The translations under genes and the position numbers were made by a program. DNA of 64,000 nucleotides, taken from the NCBI RefSeq assembly GCF_045207785.1, contig NZ_CP108776.1:1302001-1366000 (forward strand), in the 5' to 3' direction. Below the pieces are notes generated by a model that was not told the DNA's origin, made no database searches, and saw nothing but the letters and a program-made list of their open reading frames with translations. This DNA is from Embleya sp045207785. Lineage in GTDB: Bacteria > Actinomycetota > Actinomycetes > Streptomycetales > Streptomycetaceae. The stretch's first letter is position 1; each line of letters begins with the position of its first letter. Positions 15,863 through 24,609 of the stretch are shown one piece after another.

Positions 15863-17131
15863 TCACTTGGCCCACGTGCCCTTGAGCTTGTCGTACCCGG
15901 GGAAGGCGAGGTACGCCTGCGGGTCGTACGTGAAGAACTGGTTGACGTTGGGCACCGTGGTGACGATGCCGTTGACGCGCTTGCCGTCCTTGTTCTCGAC
16001 CTTGCGGATGTAGACGGGGTAGACCGCCTGTCCGTACGCGTCGAACGAGACCGGGCCGCGCGGGGCGTCGATCTTGACCTTGGCCAGGGCCGCCCGGATC
16101 TTCTCGGGGGTCGGTTCCTTGTCGATCTGCGCGAGTGCCGCCTCGAGCGCCATGCCGGCCGCCCAGCCGTCCTCGGCGTACTGGTTGGAGCTCTTGCCGT
16201 CGTGCGCGTCGCCGAACGCCTTGACCAGTTCCTTGTTTTGGGCGCTGTCGATCTGCGGCGTGTAGTGCAGTGAGGAGACCACCCCTTCGGCGGTGGCGCC
16301 CTCGATGGGCAGGATGGTCTCGTCGACCATCGAGCCGTGCGCGATGACCGGCAGCTTCACGCCGAAGTCGCGGTACGCCTTGAGCAGGCGGACGCCGTCC
16401 TGGCCGGGTGCGACGACGTACACGGCGTCGGCGTCCTTGCCGACCTGGTTGACGTACGGTCCCCAGTCCTGGGTGCCGAGCGGTGCGTAGATCTCCCGGA
16501 CGACCTGGCAGCCCGCCTCCTCATAGGTGCGCGCGAAGCCGCCGCCCGCCTCCCACCCGAAGGAGTAGTCCAGGCCGAGGATGACGGCCTTCTTGTAGCC
16601 GAGGTCCTTGCACGCGTACGGGCCGAGCGGCATCGAGTCCTGCGAACTGGTGTAGGACAGCCGGAAGGTGTTCCCGTTCTGCTTGCGGGTCAGGCCGTCC
16701 GCACCCGCGACGGTGATCAGCAGCGGGACGTTGGACTGCTCCAGGTACGGCGCCACCGCGTACGCGATCGCGGAGTTGACCAGGCCGACGACGACCTGCG
16801 CCTTGTCCTGCTCGACGAGCTGGCGGGCCTTGGTGGTGCCCTGTGCGGCGTCGGTGCCCTCGTCCGCCTTGGTGACATTGATGCCGTAGCCGGACAGCAC
16901 ATTGCCCTTGGACTTCAGGTACAGCTCGAAGCCGGCGTTGACGTCGTTGCCCAGCGCGGCGAACGGGCCGGTCACCGGGTTGAGCAGGCCGACGTTGACG
17001 GTGCCCTTGTCGCCGCTGGTCCCGGCGTTCCGCTCCGGCGCGCCCTTGGCGGAGGGGTCCCTTCCACCACACGCGGTGAGGGCGAGAAGTGCGGCCGACG
17101 CGACCGCGGCGACCTTGATCGTTGATCTCAT
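15863..17131 (-). CDS. livK: Substrate-binding lipoprotein, LivK type
   Basis: 422 residues. A lipoprotein signal peptide ends in LLALTACGG, with the lipid-modified Cys near residue 21. The mature protein is a type I periplasmic-binding fold: VNVGLLNPVTGPFAALGNDV at the start, then VVGLVNSAIAYAVAPYLEQS and YKKAVILGLDYSFGWEAG. Family members hold amino acids or aromatic carboxylates at the outer face of the membrane and deliver them to LivHM. The ATG has GGGGAG upstream. It follows nicE after a hairpin, so it may be made both from read-through and from its own promoter. The ligand is inferred from context to be nicotinate-related. Confidence 0.85.
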   Translation of the reverse strand: MRSTIKVAAVASAALLALTACGGRDPSAKGAPERNAGTSGDKGTVNVGLLNPVTGPFAALGNDVNAGFELYLKSKGNVLSGYGINVTKADEGTDAAQGTTKARQLVEQDKAQVVVGLVNSAIAYAVAPYLEQSNVPLLITVAGADGLTRKQNGNTFRLSYTSSQDSMPLGPYACKDLGYKKAVILGLDYSFGWEAGGGFARTYEEAGCQVVREIYAPLGTQDWGPYVNQVGKDADAVYVVAPGQDGVRLLKAYRDFGVKLPVIAHGSMVDETILPIEGATAEGVVSSLHYTPQIDSAQNKELVKAFGDAHDGKSSNQYAEDGWAAGMALEAALAQIDKEPTPEKIRAALAKVKIDAPRGPVSFDAYGQAVYPVYIRKVENKDGKRVNGIVTTVPNVNQFFTYDPQAYLAFPGYDKLKGTWAK

Positions 17132-17159
17132 GGTGCTCCCCAGGGATGAGTCGGTACAA

Positions 17160-17182
17160 CGACCGGCGCTCTGCGCCGGTCG
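17160..17182 (-). terminator. Hairpin between nicE and livK
   Basis: CGACCGGCGC (17160-17169) and GCGCCGGTCG (17173-17182) form a perfect ten-pair stem with a three-base loop. On the minus strand it lies after nicE and before livK. It could end or attenuate transcription so that transporter and enzyme levels differ. Confidence 0.55.
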
Positions 17183-17208
17183 CTTGCTTGGTCGGTGTGG
17201 CGGTGGGA

Positions 17209-18018
17209 TCAGCCGGTGGGTGAGGTCGCCGGGTCGGTGAGGCCGCCGAGCAGTGCGCCTGCTCCGGGCACGATGGGGGGCAGGCCGAGCTCCTGCAGGA
17301 TGCGGTACGCGGTGGCGGTCGCCGCCGACAGCACGGGCAGGCCCGCCTCGTCCTCGACCGGCTGGATCGCGGCGAGGGACGGCATCTGCACGCAGGCCGA
17401 CAGCACGAGCGCTTCGGCGCGCGAGACGTCGAGCCTGCGCCAGTGCTCGCGCAGGTCCTGCGGGTTCAGGCGGGCGACGGCGAGGTTGTCGGGTACCTCG
17501 AGGCTGAGGGCGTCGACCACCTCGATACCGGCGTCCTCCAGGTACCGCACGACCTTCTCGGTGAGCGGCTTGAGGTAGGGCGTGATGATCGCCACGCGCT
17601 TGGCGCCGAGCGCCTCGATGCCGCTGATCAGCGCGCCCGCGCTGGAGACGACGGGGGCCGTGGCGCCCTCGTTGCGCAGCGCCTCCGTGATCTCGGCTTC
17701 CGCCGTGCAGTGGTAGCGGGGGCCCTGCGCCATGATCGCCACGAGGCAGGCGGTGGCGACGACATCGGGGCGGGCGTCGGCGAGTTCGGAGGCCGCCCGC
17801 TCGGTCTGGGCGTTCATCCGCAGCAGTTCTTCGGGTGTGACGTGCTTCATCCGCATGCGGCTGCTGTGGAAGACGAACCGGTCGCCGGGCAGCGCGGCTT
17901 CGCGGGCACGCAGGAGACGCGGGAGTTCGGTCTCCATCGTCAGGTTGGAGCTGGGGACGATCAGCCCGATGTGGTGGTCGGTGTGCTGTTCGGGCTGATC
18001 CGGGTACTGGGCTGTCAC
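17209..18018 (-). CDS. nicE: Maleate cis-trans isomerase
   Basis: 269 residues from a GTG with GGAGCACC upstream. It belongs to the Asp/Glu racemase/arylmalonate decarboxylase superfamily: GLIVPSSNLTMETELPRLL at the start (the family's PSSN loop), a first catalytic Cys near 91 in VVATACLVAIM and a second near 209 in ALVLSACVQMPSL. Maleate isomerases of nicotinate pathways use these two cysteines to turn maleate into fumarate, which enters the citric acid cycle. Every upstream enzyme of that pathway is encoded just upstream, which supports this over other racemase-family functions. Confidence 0.82.
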   Translation of the reverse strand: MTAQYPDQPEQHTDHHIGLIVPSSNLTMETELPRLLRAREAALPGDRFVFHSSRMRMKHVTPEELLRMNAQTERAASELADARPDVVATACLVAIMAQGPRYHCTAEAEITEALRNEGATAPVVSSAGALISGIEALGAKRVAIITPYLKPLTEKVVRYLEDAGIEVVDALSLEVPDNLAVARLNPQDLREHWRRLDVSRAEALVLSACVQMPSLAAIQPVEDEAGLPVLSAATATAYRILQELGLPPIVPGAGALLGGLTDPATSPTG

Positions 18019-18100
18019 AGGTGCTCCACGGGTACGGGTGGGTGAATCGGTGCGGTGGTGCGTCGCCGACCCGCGGTGCCCGTCCGTGGAGACGGGCCGG

Positions 18101-18580
18101 TCACGGGCCTTCGGTCAGTCCCTCCCAGTGCGCGGAGAGGGAGTTCAGCAGGTCGAGGAGGCGGGCACGCTCGGCCTGGTCGTACGGCGCGAGCAGCTTT
18201 TCGTCGAGCGCGCGCGCCCGGACGTTGCTCTCGTGGAGGGTCTTTTCGCCCTCCTCGGTCAGGAAAAGGAGCTTGCGGCGGCCGTCGCCTGCCGCGGTCC
18301 GGCGGACGATCAGGCCCTTGGTCTCGAGTCGTCGGGCCACATCCGCCATGGTCGAGGTGTCCAGGGCCACCGCCGAGGCGAACGAGCTCTGGTCCTGCCC
18401 GGGATTGGCGTGTACGGCGGTGAGCACCGCGTACTGCGGACCGGTGAGGACCGGGTCGACCGTGCGTACCCACGCTGCGACATATGCCTGGTGCAGGCGA
18501 CGGATCTGGTACCCGGGAGCGGATGTCAGTGCTGCGGGGGCGGCCTGGGCGGCCCGCGGGGATGTGGTCTTCTCTGGCAT
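18101..18580 (-). CDS. MarR-family regulator of the nicotinate genes
   Basis: 159 residues. Winged-helix core: QYAVLTAVHANPGQDQSSFA, VALDTSTMADVARRLETKGL (recognition helix) and the wing TAAGDGRRKLLFLTEEG. This size and placement match NicR, the MarR repressor of nicotinate degradation in Pseudomonas, which responds to 6-hydroxynicotinate. Here it is embedded in the operon between nicD and nicE rather than divergent, so self-limiting expression is likely. The ATG at 18578-18580 has no strong ribosome site. I leave the symbol blank because orthology cannot be shown by eye. Confidence 0.82.
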   Translation of the reverse strand: MPEKTTSPRAAQAAPAALTSAPGYQIRRLHQAYVAAWVRTVDPVLTGPQYAVLTAVHANPGQDQSSFASAVALDTSTMADVARRLETKGLIVRRTAAGDGRRKLLFLTEEGEKTLHESNVRARALDEKLLAPYDQAERARLLDLLNSLSAHWEGLTEGP

Positions 18581-18630
18581 AGGCACATTTGAGCACGCGG
18601 CGCCCTCGCCACGGCGCGTGGTCGGCACGG

Positions 18631-19500
18631 TCAGGGCAGCATCACGCGCAGCGCGGCACGCAACGCCTCCACAGCGGCGGGCGGGTTGTCCCAGAAGACC
18701 ATGTGCCCGGCATCGGGGATCACCGTGTAGAGGGCGTCGGGGTTGGCGCGCCTCGCCTCGGCGGCGCCCTCCCCGGTGACCACGGGGCTGTCCGCGCCGT
18801 ACAGCAGTGCGGTTGGTCCCTGGACCGAGGGCCACAGGTCGAAGAAGTCCTCGGTCTCGAAGCCGCGATGCGATGCGAGGATCGCCTCCTGTCCGCAGCT
18901 GGCGAGCCAGCTCGCTCGCAGCTCCTGCTCCCGTCGCGGCCAGCGCGGCCAGGACAGGGCGACTTCGTCGGCATCGGTACCCTGCTGCGCCTGCCGCAGC
19001 TGCGCCAGGAACACCTCTGCCGTGGTCGGGTACAGGGCGCGCCCGGGGCCGCTCATGGGCGGGTCGACGAGGACGGTTCCGGCGATGTCCGCCTTGCTGC
19101 GGACCGCGACGGCGGCGGCGATTCGGGCACCCATCGAGTGCCCGGCGAGCAGCGGCCGGTCGGGGCCGAGGTCCGGGCCGAGGCCGGCGATGATCGCCTC
19201 GGTGTCGGAGGCGTAGTCGTCGAGCCCGTACGCCGCTCCCGCGTCCGAGAGCCCGCGCCCGCGTACGTCGACCACGATCGGCCGGACCAGGTCGGTCAGT
19301 TCGCGTGCGACGAAGTCCAGGGCGACCGCCGGGCTGGTGATCCCGGGGAGGACGACCAGCGGAGGGAGGTCGCCGCCGTAGTCGAGGACGTGCAGGCGGA
19401 CTTCGCCCGACCGGACCCACCGGCTGTCGGCCGGCAGCTCCGCGAGGTCGGCGAGGGCGCCTTGCGGTATCGACCGCTGCGATTCGGATCGCTCGGTCAT
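18631..19500 (-). CDS. nicD: N-formylmaleamate deformylase
   Basis: 289 residues, alpha/beta hydrolase. Nucleophile elbow GHSMGAR with Ser122, acid in LYGADSPVV, His in PDAGHMVFWDNP, and an HG-loop equivalent VVLPGITSPA. NicD is an alpha/beta hydrolase that removes formate from N-formylmaleamate to give maleamate. It lies between nicF (ATGA overlap at its start) and the MarR gene in a run that otherwise supplies every step of nicotinate breakdown. Fold alone would not settle the substrate; context does. Confidence 0.82.
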   Translation of the reverse strand: MTERSESQRSIPQGALADLAELPADSRWVRSGEVRLHVLDYGGDLPPLVVLPGITSPAVALDFVARELTDLVRPIVVDVRGRGLSDAGAAYGLDDYASDTEAIIAGLGPDLGPDRPLLAGHSMGARIAAAVAVRSKADIAGTVLVDPPMSGPGRALYPTTAEVFLAQLRQAQQGTDADEVALSWPRWPRREQELRASWLASCGQEAILASHRGFETEDFFDLWPSVQGPTALLYGADSPVVTGEGAAEARRANPDALYTVIPDAGHMVFWDNPPAAVEALRAALRVMLP

Positions 19501-20147
19501 GCGTTGCCTCCTTCGAGGTACTTGATCGCTTCCGCGAGGTCGACGACGTCGCCGTACTTGGCGTCGATGTCGAACAGCGCGGCGTCGTGGGGGCCTTGTG
19601 CGCGGTCCCCCGCGCAGTCGCGGGGGACGAGGACCGCGAAGCCGGACTGGACGGCGTCGACGGCGGTCGCGCGGACGCAGCCGCTGGTCGTGGCGCCGCA
19701 GACCACGACGGTGTCGCAGCCCAGGCCGGTGAGGTAGGAGGCGAGTGCGGTCCCGAAGAACGCCGAGGCGCCCTTCTTGACGACGAGCTGGTCGGCGGCG
19801 GTCCGCGCCAGGCGCGGGTCGAGTGCGACCGCGGCCGAGCCCTCGCGCAGTGCGCGCAGTCCCGGTGCCTTGCGCAGCCAGGCGACCGCGTCGCCGTCCG
19901 CCTCGGCGGGGGTGTACGCGATGGCGGTGAAGACCACCGGGGCACCCGCCCGCCGTGCCGCGGCGACCAGTTCGTTGGTCGCCGCGACGACCTCGGTCAG
20001 GTCCGAGCCCGTCGGGTAGACGTCCTCGGTGAACCCCTGGGTCAGGTCGACGACCACGACGGCCGGACGGGTACCGAGCCCGGCCGACGCGCCGAAGCCG
20101 GCGATGTCGTACGTGCGCTCCGTCGCGTCCCCGTAGAGCCCGGTCAT
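19497..20147 (-). CDS. nicF: Maleamate amidohydrolase
   Basis: 216 residues, isochorismatase-like cysteine hydrolase. The expected triad can be placed: Asp34 in VVVVDLTQGF, Lys125 in LVVKKGASAF, Cys157 in CGATTSGCVRAT. A cis-peptide TSGC turn precedes the nucleophile, as in nicotinamidase and maleamate amidase relatives. It would release ammonia from maleamate to give maleate. Both ends overlap neighbours by ATGA (CoxG-like gene upstream, nicD downstream). Confidence 0.85.
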   Translation of the reverse strand: MTGLYGDATERTYDIAGFGASAGLGTRPAVVVVDLTQGFTEDVYPTGSDLTEVVAATNELVAAARRAGAPVVFTAIAYTPAEADGDAVAWLRKAPGLRALREGSAAVALDPRLARTAADQLVVKKGASAFFGTALASYLTGLGCDTVVVCGATTSGCVRATAVDAVQSGFAVLVPRDCAGDRAQGPHDAALFDIDAKYGDVVDLAEAIKYLEGGNA

Positions 20148-20836
20148 GCGGACCCGCCCATCGCGCGCAGCCGGCGGCGCTGGGAGACGAGGCGGCCGAG
20201 CAGCCAGCCCTCGAACAGACCGAAGGCGAAAGCGCCCACGATCGGCGCGTACTTCGCGACCCCGGGGCCCGCGATCAGCGCGAGTCCGTCGAGTTCGGCC
20301 GCCGCGGCCGGAGCCGCCGCACGGGCCACCGGGACGAAGCCCGTGCCGGCGGCAGCGGAGGCGATGCCCGCCGGCTCGGAGGCCCGGGCGCCGTCCTGAT
20401 CGAGCAGATTGCCGAGGTTGCGGGCGAACTGCTGGAGGATGCGGTCCGAAACCGTCGCGATCGCACCCTTGCCGAACTGGGCGATCTTCCCGCGGATCAC
20501 CAGGTCGGTGACCAGTTCGAGGCGGGCGCCCTCGGGGGCGGGGACCACCGCGAGCGAGACCTCGGCCTCGGCATCGCCGCTGCCGTGGGTATCGGCACCG
20601 CGGGCGTGCACCCGCAGGCGGAGCTTCTCGGTGTCGACCTCCAGGAACCGGACGGTTCCCGCATACGCCGCGGAGATCGGGCCGACCTTGACCTTGACGC
20701 CGCCGTGCCATTCCTCGCCGTCGCGCCCCGTCAGTGCCGCGCCCGGCATGCACTGCGCGACCCGCTCGACATCGTTGATCAGGGCGAATACCGCGTCGGG
20801 TCGGGCGTTGACGGCGACCGAGTTGGTCAGCTGCAT
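20144..20836 (-). CDS. CoxG-like SRPBCC protein with C-terminal membrane segment
   Basis: 230 residues. Residues 1-150 are a CoxG/SRPBCC domain (VAVNARPDAVFALINDVERV, QCMPGAALTG, VKVKVGPISAAYAGTVRF). An Ala-rich linker follows, then a membrane segment (YAPIVGAFAFGLFEGWLLG) and a basic tail. CoxG anchors and helps mature molybdenum hydroxylases of the CO dehydrogenase family at the membrane. The next upstream genes encode such an enzyme, so it probably tethers the nicotinate hydroxylase. The ATG has AAGGAG upstream and overlaps the small-subunit gene by ten bases. Confidence 0.82.
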   Translation of the reverse strand: MQLTNSVAVNARPDAVFALINDVERVAQCMPGAALTGRDGEEWHGGVKVKVGPISAAYAGTVRFLEVDTEKLRLRVHARGADTHGSGDAEAEVSLAVVPAPEGARLELVTDLVIRGKIAQFGKGAIATVSDRILQQFARNLGNLLDQDGARASEPAGIASAAAGTGFVPVARAAAPAAAAELDGLALIAGPGVAKYAPIVGAFAFGLFEGWLLGRLVSQRRRLRAMGGSA

Positions 20837-21333
20837 GAGTTCTCCTTACGGCGCCGGGCGGCGCATTCGTCGATCGCCTCGACGATGGTCTGGTAGCCGG
20901 TGCACCGGCACAGGTTCGAGGCGACGACCTCGCGGATCTGCTCCTTGTCCGCCTTGGGGCACTCCGCGAGGAAGCCCTCGGCGAGCATCAGGAAGCCCGG
21001 CGTACAGAAGCCGCACTGGAGTGCGTGGTGATCCGTGAACGACTGCTGCAGAGGGGACAGCCGCCCGTCGTCCGCCAGCGACTCGACGGTCCGGATCCGA
21101 GTCCCCTCGGCTTGGGCGGCGAACATGAGGCAGGCGCGCACCGGAAGGTCGTCGACCAGGACGGTGCAGGCACCGCAGATGCCGTGCTCGCAGCCGACGT
21201 GCGTGCCGGTCAGGCGCAGGTCGTGCCGCAGGACGTCGACGAGCGTGTGGCGCGGCTCGATGAGCAGCTCGTGCTCCTCGCCGTTGACGTCGAGCGTGAC
21301 GAGCTGCCGCTCGCGGTACGGGGTTTCGGTCAT
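20827..21333 (-). CDS. Molybdenum hydroxylase small subunit (two 2Fe-2S clusters)
   Basis: 168 residues. The plant-type ferredoxin cluster is bound by GCEHGICGACTVLV...C, and the second, helical cluster by LQCGFCTPGFLM...CRCTG. This is the electron-transfer subunit of xanthine dehydrogenase-family enzymes. With the two genes upstream it completes an alpha-beta-gamma hydroxylase that adds water-derived oxygen to an aromatic ring carbon. Placement among nic genes makes nicotinate 6-hydroxylation the likely reaction. ATGA overlap with the large-subunit gene ensures balanced translation. Confidence 0.9.
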   Translation of the reverse strand: MTETPYRERQLVTLDVNGEEHELLIEPRHTLVDVLRHDLRLTGTHVGCEHGICGACTVLVDDLPVRACLMFAAQAEGTRIRTVESLADDGRLSPLQQSFTDHHALQCGFCTPGFLMLAEGFLAECPKADKEQIREVVASNLCRCTGYQTIVEAIDECAARRRKENSCS

Positions 21334-23717
21334 GAGAGCTGCTCCAGCGCGCGCTGCACGGTTTCCGGGGTGACGGGGGTGTTGTCCAGTTCGACGCCGG
21401 TCGGCGCGAGTGCGTCGTTGACCGCGTTCAGGACGGCGGCGGGTGCGCCGATCGTGCCGCCCTCGCCCGCCCCCTTCGCGCCCGTCTCATTGAACAGGCA
21501 GGGGGTTTCGAGGTGGTGGATCGCCACATCGGGGATCTCGTGGGCGGTGGGCACCTTGTAGTCCATGAAGCTGGTCGCCGACGGTTCGCCGTTGTCGTCG
21601 TAGCTCACCTGCTCGAACAGGGCGCCTGCGATGCCCTGGGCGATACCGCCCCGGCACTGGCCTTCGACGACCTGCGGGTTGACGGCCACGCCGCAGTCCT
21701 CGACGCAGATGTACCGCAGGATCTCGACCCGGCCGGTGCCCCGGTGCAGTTCGACGACCACACCGTGGGTGGCGTTGGAGAAGGTGCCGTCGTTGAAGAC
21801 GTCGAACGAGGCGGTGGCGGTCAGGCCCGGCTCCATGTCCTTGGGGAGCAGATGCGCCTTGAGGTAGGCGGTCTCCGCGATCCGGGCGAAGGCCAGCGCC
21901 CGGTCGTGGTCGGCGCGCACCCGGACCCCGCCCCCGTGCAGTTCGGCGTCCGCCTCCCCGACGCCGAGCAGGTGGGCGCCGAGGGCGAGCACCTTCTCGC
22001 CGAGTCGGCGGGCGGCGAGGCGTACCGCGCTTCCGCCGACCACGATCGAGCGGCTGGCGAAGGTGCCCCAGCCATAGGCGATCCGGTCGGTGTCGCCCTG
22101 GTGGATACGCACCTTGGCGAGGTCCACGCCCAGGACGTCGGCGGCGATCTGGGCCATCGTGGTCTCGTGGCTCTGGCCGTGGCTCTGGGTTCCGGTGGTG
22201 ATGGTGACCGCGCCGGTGGTGTCCATCCGGGCCTCGGAGAGGTCGAAGCCGGGGACGACCTCCATCTTGCGGGCGGCGAACGCGGAGGAGCCGTAGCCGG
22301 TGCGCTCGCTGAAGCAGGCGTAGCCGATGCCGAGGTTGCGGCCTTCTGCGGCAGCGGCCTCCTTGGCCGTGTACCAGCCCTCGTCCTTCACGACCTGCTC
22401 GCACAGGTCCAGGGATTCGAGGTAGGAGCCCGGGTCGTAGGTGATGTTGTTGACGCCGGTGTAGGGGAACTCGGTGATGACGTTGCGACGCCGGATCTCG
22501 ACGGCGTCCAGGCCGAGTTCGCGGGCGGCGCGTTCGAAGAGCCGCTCGACGACCATCACGTACTGCGGGCGGCTGACACCCCGGTACGGCGCGGTCGGCG
22601 CCTTGTTGGTGGTGACCGCGCGGCCGCGTACCCGGTAGGCGGGCACCCGGTACACACTCGGCATCTCGGCCGATGCCATCAGCGGTTCGATCCCGGCGGT
22701 GAACGGGTAGCAGGAGTAGGCGCCCATATCGCACACGACATCGGCGTCCAGGCCGAGGATCCGGCCGTCGGAGTCGAATGCGGCGCGTACGTCGTAGGTC
22801 TGCTCGCGGGCCAGGAACGACGCGGTCAGGGCGTCCTTGCGGTCCTCGATCCACTTGACCGGCCGGTTCAGGCGCAGTGCGGCCGCCGCGACGGCGATCT
22901 CCTCGCGGCCGACCACGCACTTCTGGCCGAAGCCGCCGCCCATGTCCGGCACGATCACCCGCACCGCGCGCTCGTCGAGGTGCAGGCACTGGGCCGCCAC
23001 CGTCCGCACCTGGTGCGGGGTCTGTGTGCAGGTGTGCAGGACGAGCTGTTCTTCCTTGGCGTCCCATTCGGCGACCGCGCCGCGGGTCTCCAGGGGGAGG
23101 GCGTTCTGCCGTCCGGTCCTGGTCCGGACCCGGACGACACAGGCGGCCGTGTCGAAGATGGCGTCGATCCCCTCGGTGGCGAACATCGCCACGTCCACGA
23201 GCGTGTTGTTCGGCGCCTCGTCATGCACGAGCTGGGCACCAGGGGCCAGCGCCCGGGTGTCCGAGGTGATCGGCGGCAGCGTCGCGTACGCCACCTTGGC
23301 CGCCTCCAGGCCGTCCTCGGCGGCGTACGCGTCGGTGGCGATCACGATCGCGACCGGCTCCCCGACGAAGCGCACCCGGTCGTGGGCCAGGATCGGCATA
23401 TCGGTGGGGACGAACTCGGAGAGCGGGCGGTCGAGCCGCGGGGAGATATCGGCAAGGCCCAGGTCCGCGGCGGTGAAGACGGCGATCACCCCGGGGACCT
23501 CGCGGACCGCCGAGAGGTCGATCGAGGCGATCGTGCCGTGCGCGACCGTGCTGCGGACGAACTGGGCGTGCAGCATGCCGGAGAGCTGGATGTCGTCGAC
23601 GAAGCGGCCGCGCCCGGTGAGCAGGCGCGGATCCTCGCGGCGTCGTACCGACCTGCCGACCAGTCGGTCGGTGGGCTCAGTGTACTTCGTGGGCTCGGCG
23701 TGTGTGCTGCCGCTCAT
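21330..23717 (-). CDS. Molybdenum hydroxylase large (catalytic) subunit, probable nicotinate hydroxylase
   Basis: 795 residues, full length for the CoxL/XDH large subunit. Landmarks: GRSVRRREDPRLLTGRGRFV at the N-terminus, GGGFGQK (260-266) and the cofactor loop PYRGVSR (377-383). Near the C-terminus KGAGEGG contains the general-base Glu. The loop differs from the AYxCSFR of true CO dehydrogenase, so CO oxidation is unlikely; it is nearer to AYRGAGR enzymes that hydroxylate heterocycles. Given nicC and nicX beside it, nicotinate to 6-hydroxynicotinate is the probable reaction. Pseudomonas instead uses the two-component NicAB with cytochromes. Coupled by ATGA at both ends. Confidence 0.85.
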   Translation of the reverse strand: MSGSTHAEPTKYTEPTDRLVGRSVRRREDPRLLTGRGRFVDDIQLSGMLHAQFVRSTVAHGTIASIDLSAVREVPGVIAVFTAADLGLADISPRLDRPLSEFVPTDMPILAHDRVRFVGEPVAIVIATDAYAAEDGLEAAKVAYATLPPITSDTRALAPGAQLVHDEAPNNTLVDVAMFATEGIDAIFDTAACVVRVRTRTGRQNALPLETRGAVAEWDAKEEQLVLHTCTQTPHQVRTVAAQCLHLDERAVRVIVPDMGGGFGQKCVVGREEIAVAAAALRLNRPVKWIEDRKDALTASFLAREQTYDVRAAFDSDGRILGLDADVVCDMGAYSCYPFTAGIEPLMASAEMPSVYRVPAYRVRGRAVTTNKAPTAPYRGVSRPQYVMVVERLFERAARELGLDAVEIRRRNVITEFPYTGVNNITYDPGSYLESLDLCEQVVKDEGWYTAKEAAAAEGRNLGIGYACFSERTGYGSSAFAARKMEVVPGFDLSEARMDTTGAVTITTGTQSHGQSHETTMAQIAADVLGVDLAKVRIHQGDTDRIAYGWGTFASRSIVVGGSAVRLAARRLGEKVLALGAHLLGVGEADAELHGGGVRVRADHDRALAFARIAETAYLKAHLLPKDMEPGLTATASFDVFNDGTFSNATHGVVVELHRGTGRVEILRYICVEDCGVAVNPQVVEGQCRGGIAQGIAGALFEQVSYDDNGEPSATSFMDYKVPTAHEIPDVAIHHLETPCLFNETGAKGAGEGGTIGAPAAVLNAVNDALAPTGVELDNTPVTPETVQRALEQLS

Positions 23718-24577
23718 CGGTTCACCGCCTGTTCGAGGGCCTGTTCGACCAGGGTGCGGATGAGTGATCTGCGGTAGTTCGCGCTTGCGTTGGCGTCGCC
23801 GGGCGGGTCGACGGCCGCGGCGGTGACGCGTGCGCACTCGGCGAACAGCCCGGAGCCCGGCTCGCCGCCCCGGGCCAGTACCGCTTCCGCCTCGGGCACG
23901 CGTACCGGCACCGCCGCGACGCCGCCGAGGGCGATCCGGCCGCCGCTGACCCGGCCGTGGCTCAGGTCCAGGTCGACGGCTGCCGCGGCGGTGGCGAAGT
24001 CGCCCTGCCGTTCGGCGAATTCGGTGAGTGCGGCGTGCGGGGCGGGGCGGGGGAAGACGATCTCGACGAGCATCTCGTCGGGGTCGAGTGCGGTGGTGAA
24101 GAAGCCGTGGAAGAACTCCGCCGCCGCGATCTTCCGCGTGCCACGCGGACCGGTCGCGACCAGGTCCGCATCGAGCAGTACGGCGAGCAGGCACCACTCC
24201 GCCGTGGCATCGCCGTGCGCGATGCTGCCGCCGACAGTGCCGCGGGTGCGGATCGGCAGGTGCCCGATCCACCGCATCGCATCGCGCAGGACGGCGAACT
24301 CCGGTCCGAGCGTGGCCTCGTCGGCCATCTCGACGGTGTGGTGCGTGGTCAGCGCCCCGATCCGCAGACCGCCGACCGGCGTGCGGTGCACAAACGCCAG
24401 ATCGCGCAGTCGGCCGATATCGACCAGGTGGGAGGGGCGGGCGAGCCGGAAGTTCATCATCGCGACCAGGCTCTGGCCGCCGGCGATGAGCTTCGCCTCG
24501 TCGCCGAGCTCGGCGAGCAGCCGTACGGCGTCCTCGGTGTCGCGGGCCCGGTGGTACGTGAACGGGGCGGGTTTCAT
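23714..24577 (-). CDS. Molybdenum hydroxylase medium subunit (FAD-binding)
   Basis: 287 residues, CoxM type. FAD-binding motifs are AKLIAGGQSLVAMMNFRLA near residue 30-50 and TRGTVGGSIAHGDATAEWCL near 110; the CO_deh_flav_C domain fills the C-terminal third. It takes electrons from the iron-sulfur subunit. The ATG at 24575-24577 has GAGAGGAG upstream and lies 32 bases after nicC, in the same transcript. The acceptor of the electrons is not encoded here. Confidence 0.88.
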   Translation of the reverse strand: MKPAPFTYHRARDTEDAVRLLAELGDEAKLIAGGQSLVAMMNFRLARPSHLVDIGRLRDLAFVHRTPVGGLRIGALTTHHTVEMADEATLGPEFAVLRDAMRWIGHLPIRTRGTVGGSIAHGDATAEWCLLAVLLDADLVATGPRGTRKIAAAEFFHGFFTTALDPDEMLVEIVFPRPAPHAALTEFAERQGDFATAAAAVDLDLSHGRVSGGRIALGGVAAVPVRVPEAEAVLARGGEPGSGLFAECARVTAAAVDPPGDANASANYRRSLIRTLVEQALEQAVNR

Positions 24578-24609
24578 GCCACTCCTCTCGGCAATCCTGG
24601 TGGGCTGCT

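Noticed and set aside
20144..24577. Carbon monoxide dehydrogenase
   Set aside because: Subunits match in general architecture, but the AYxCSFR active-site loop is absent and the genes are embedded among nicotinate enzymes.
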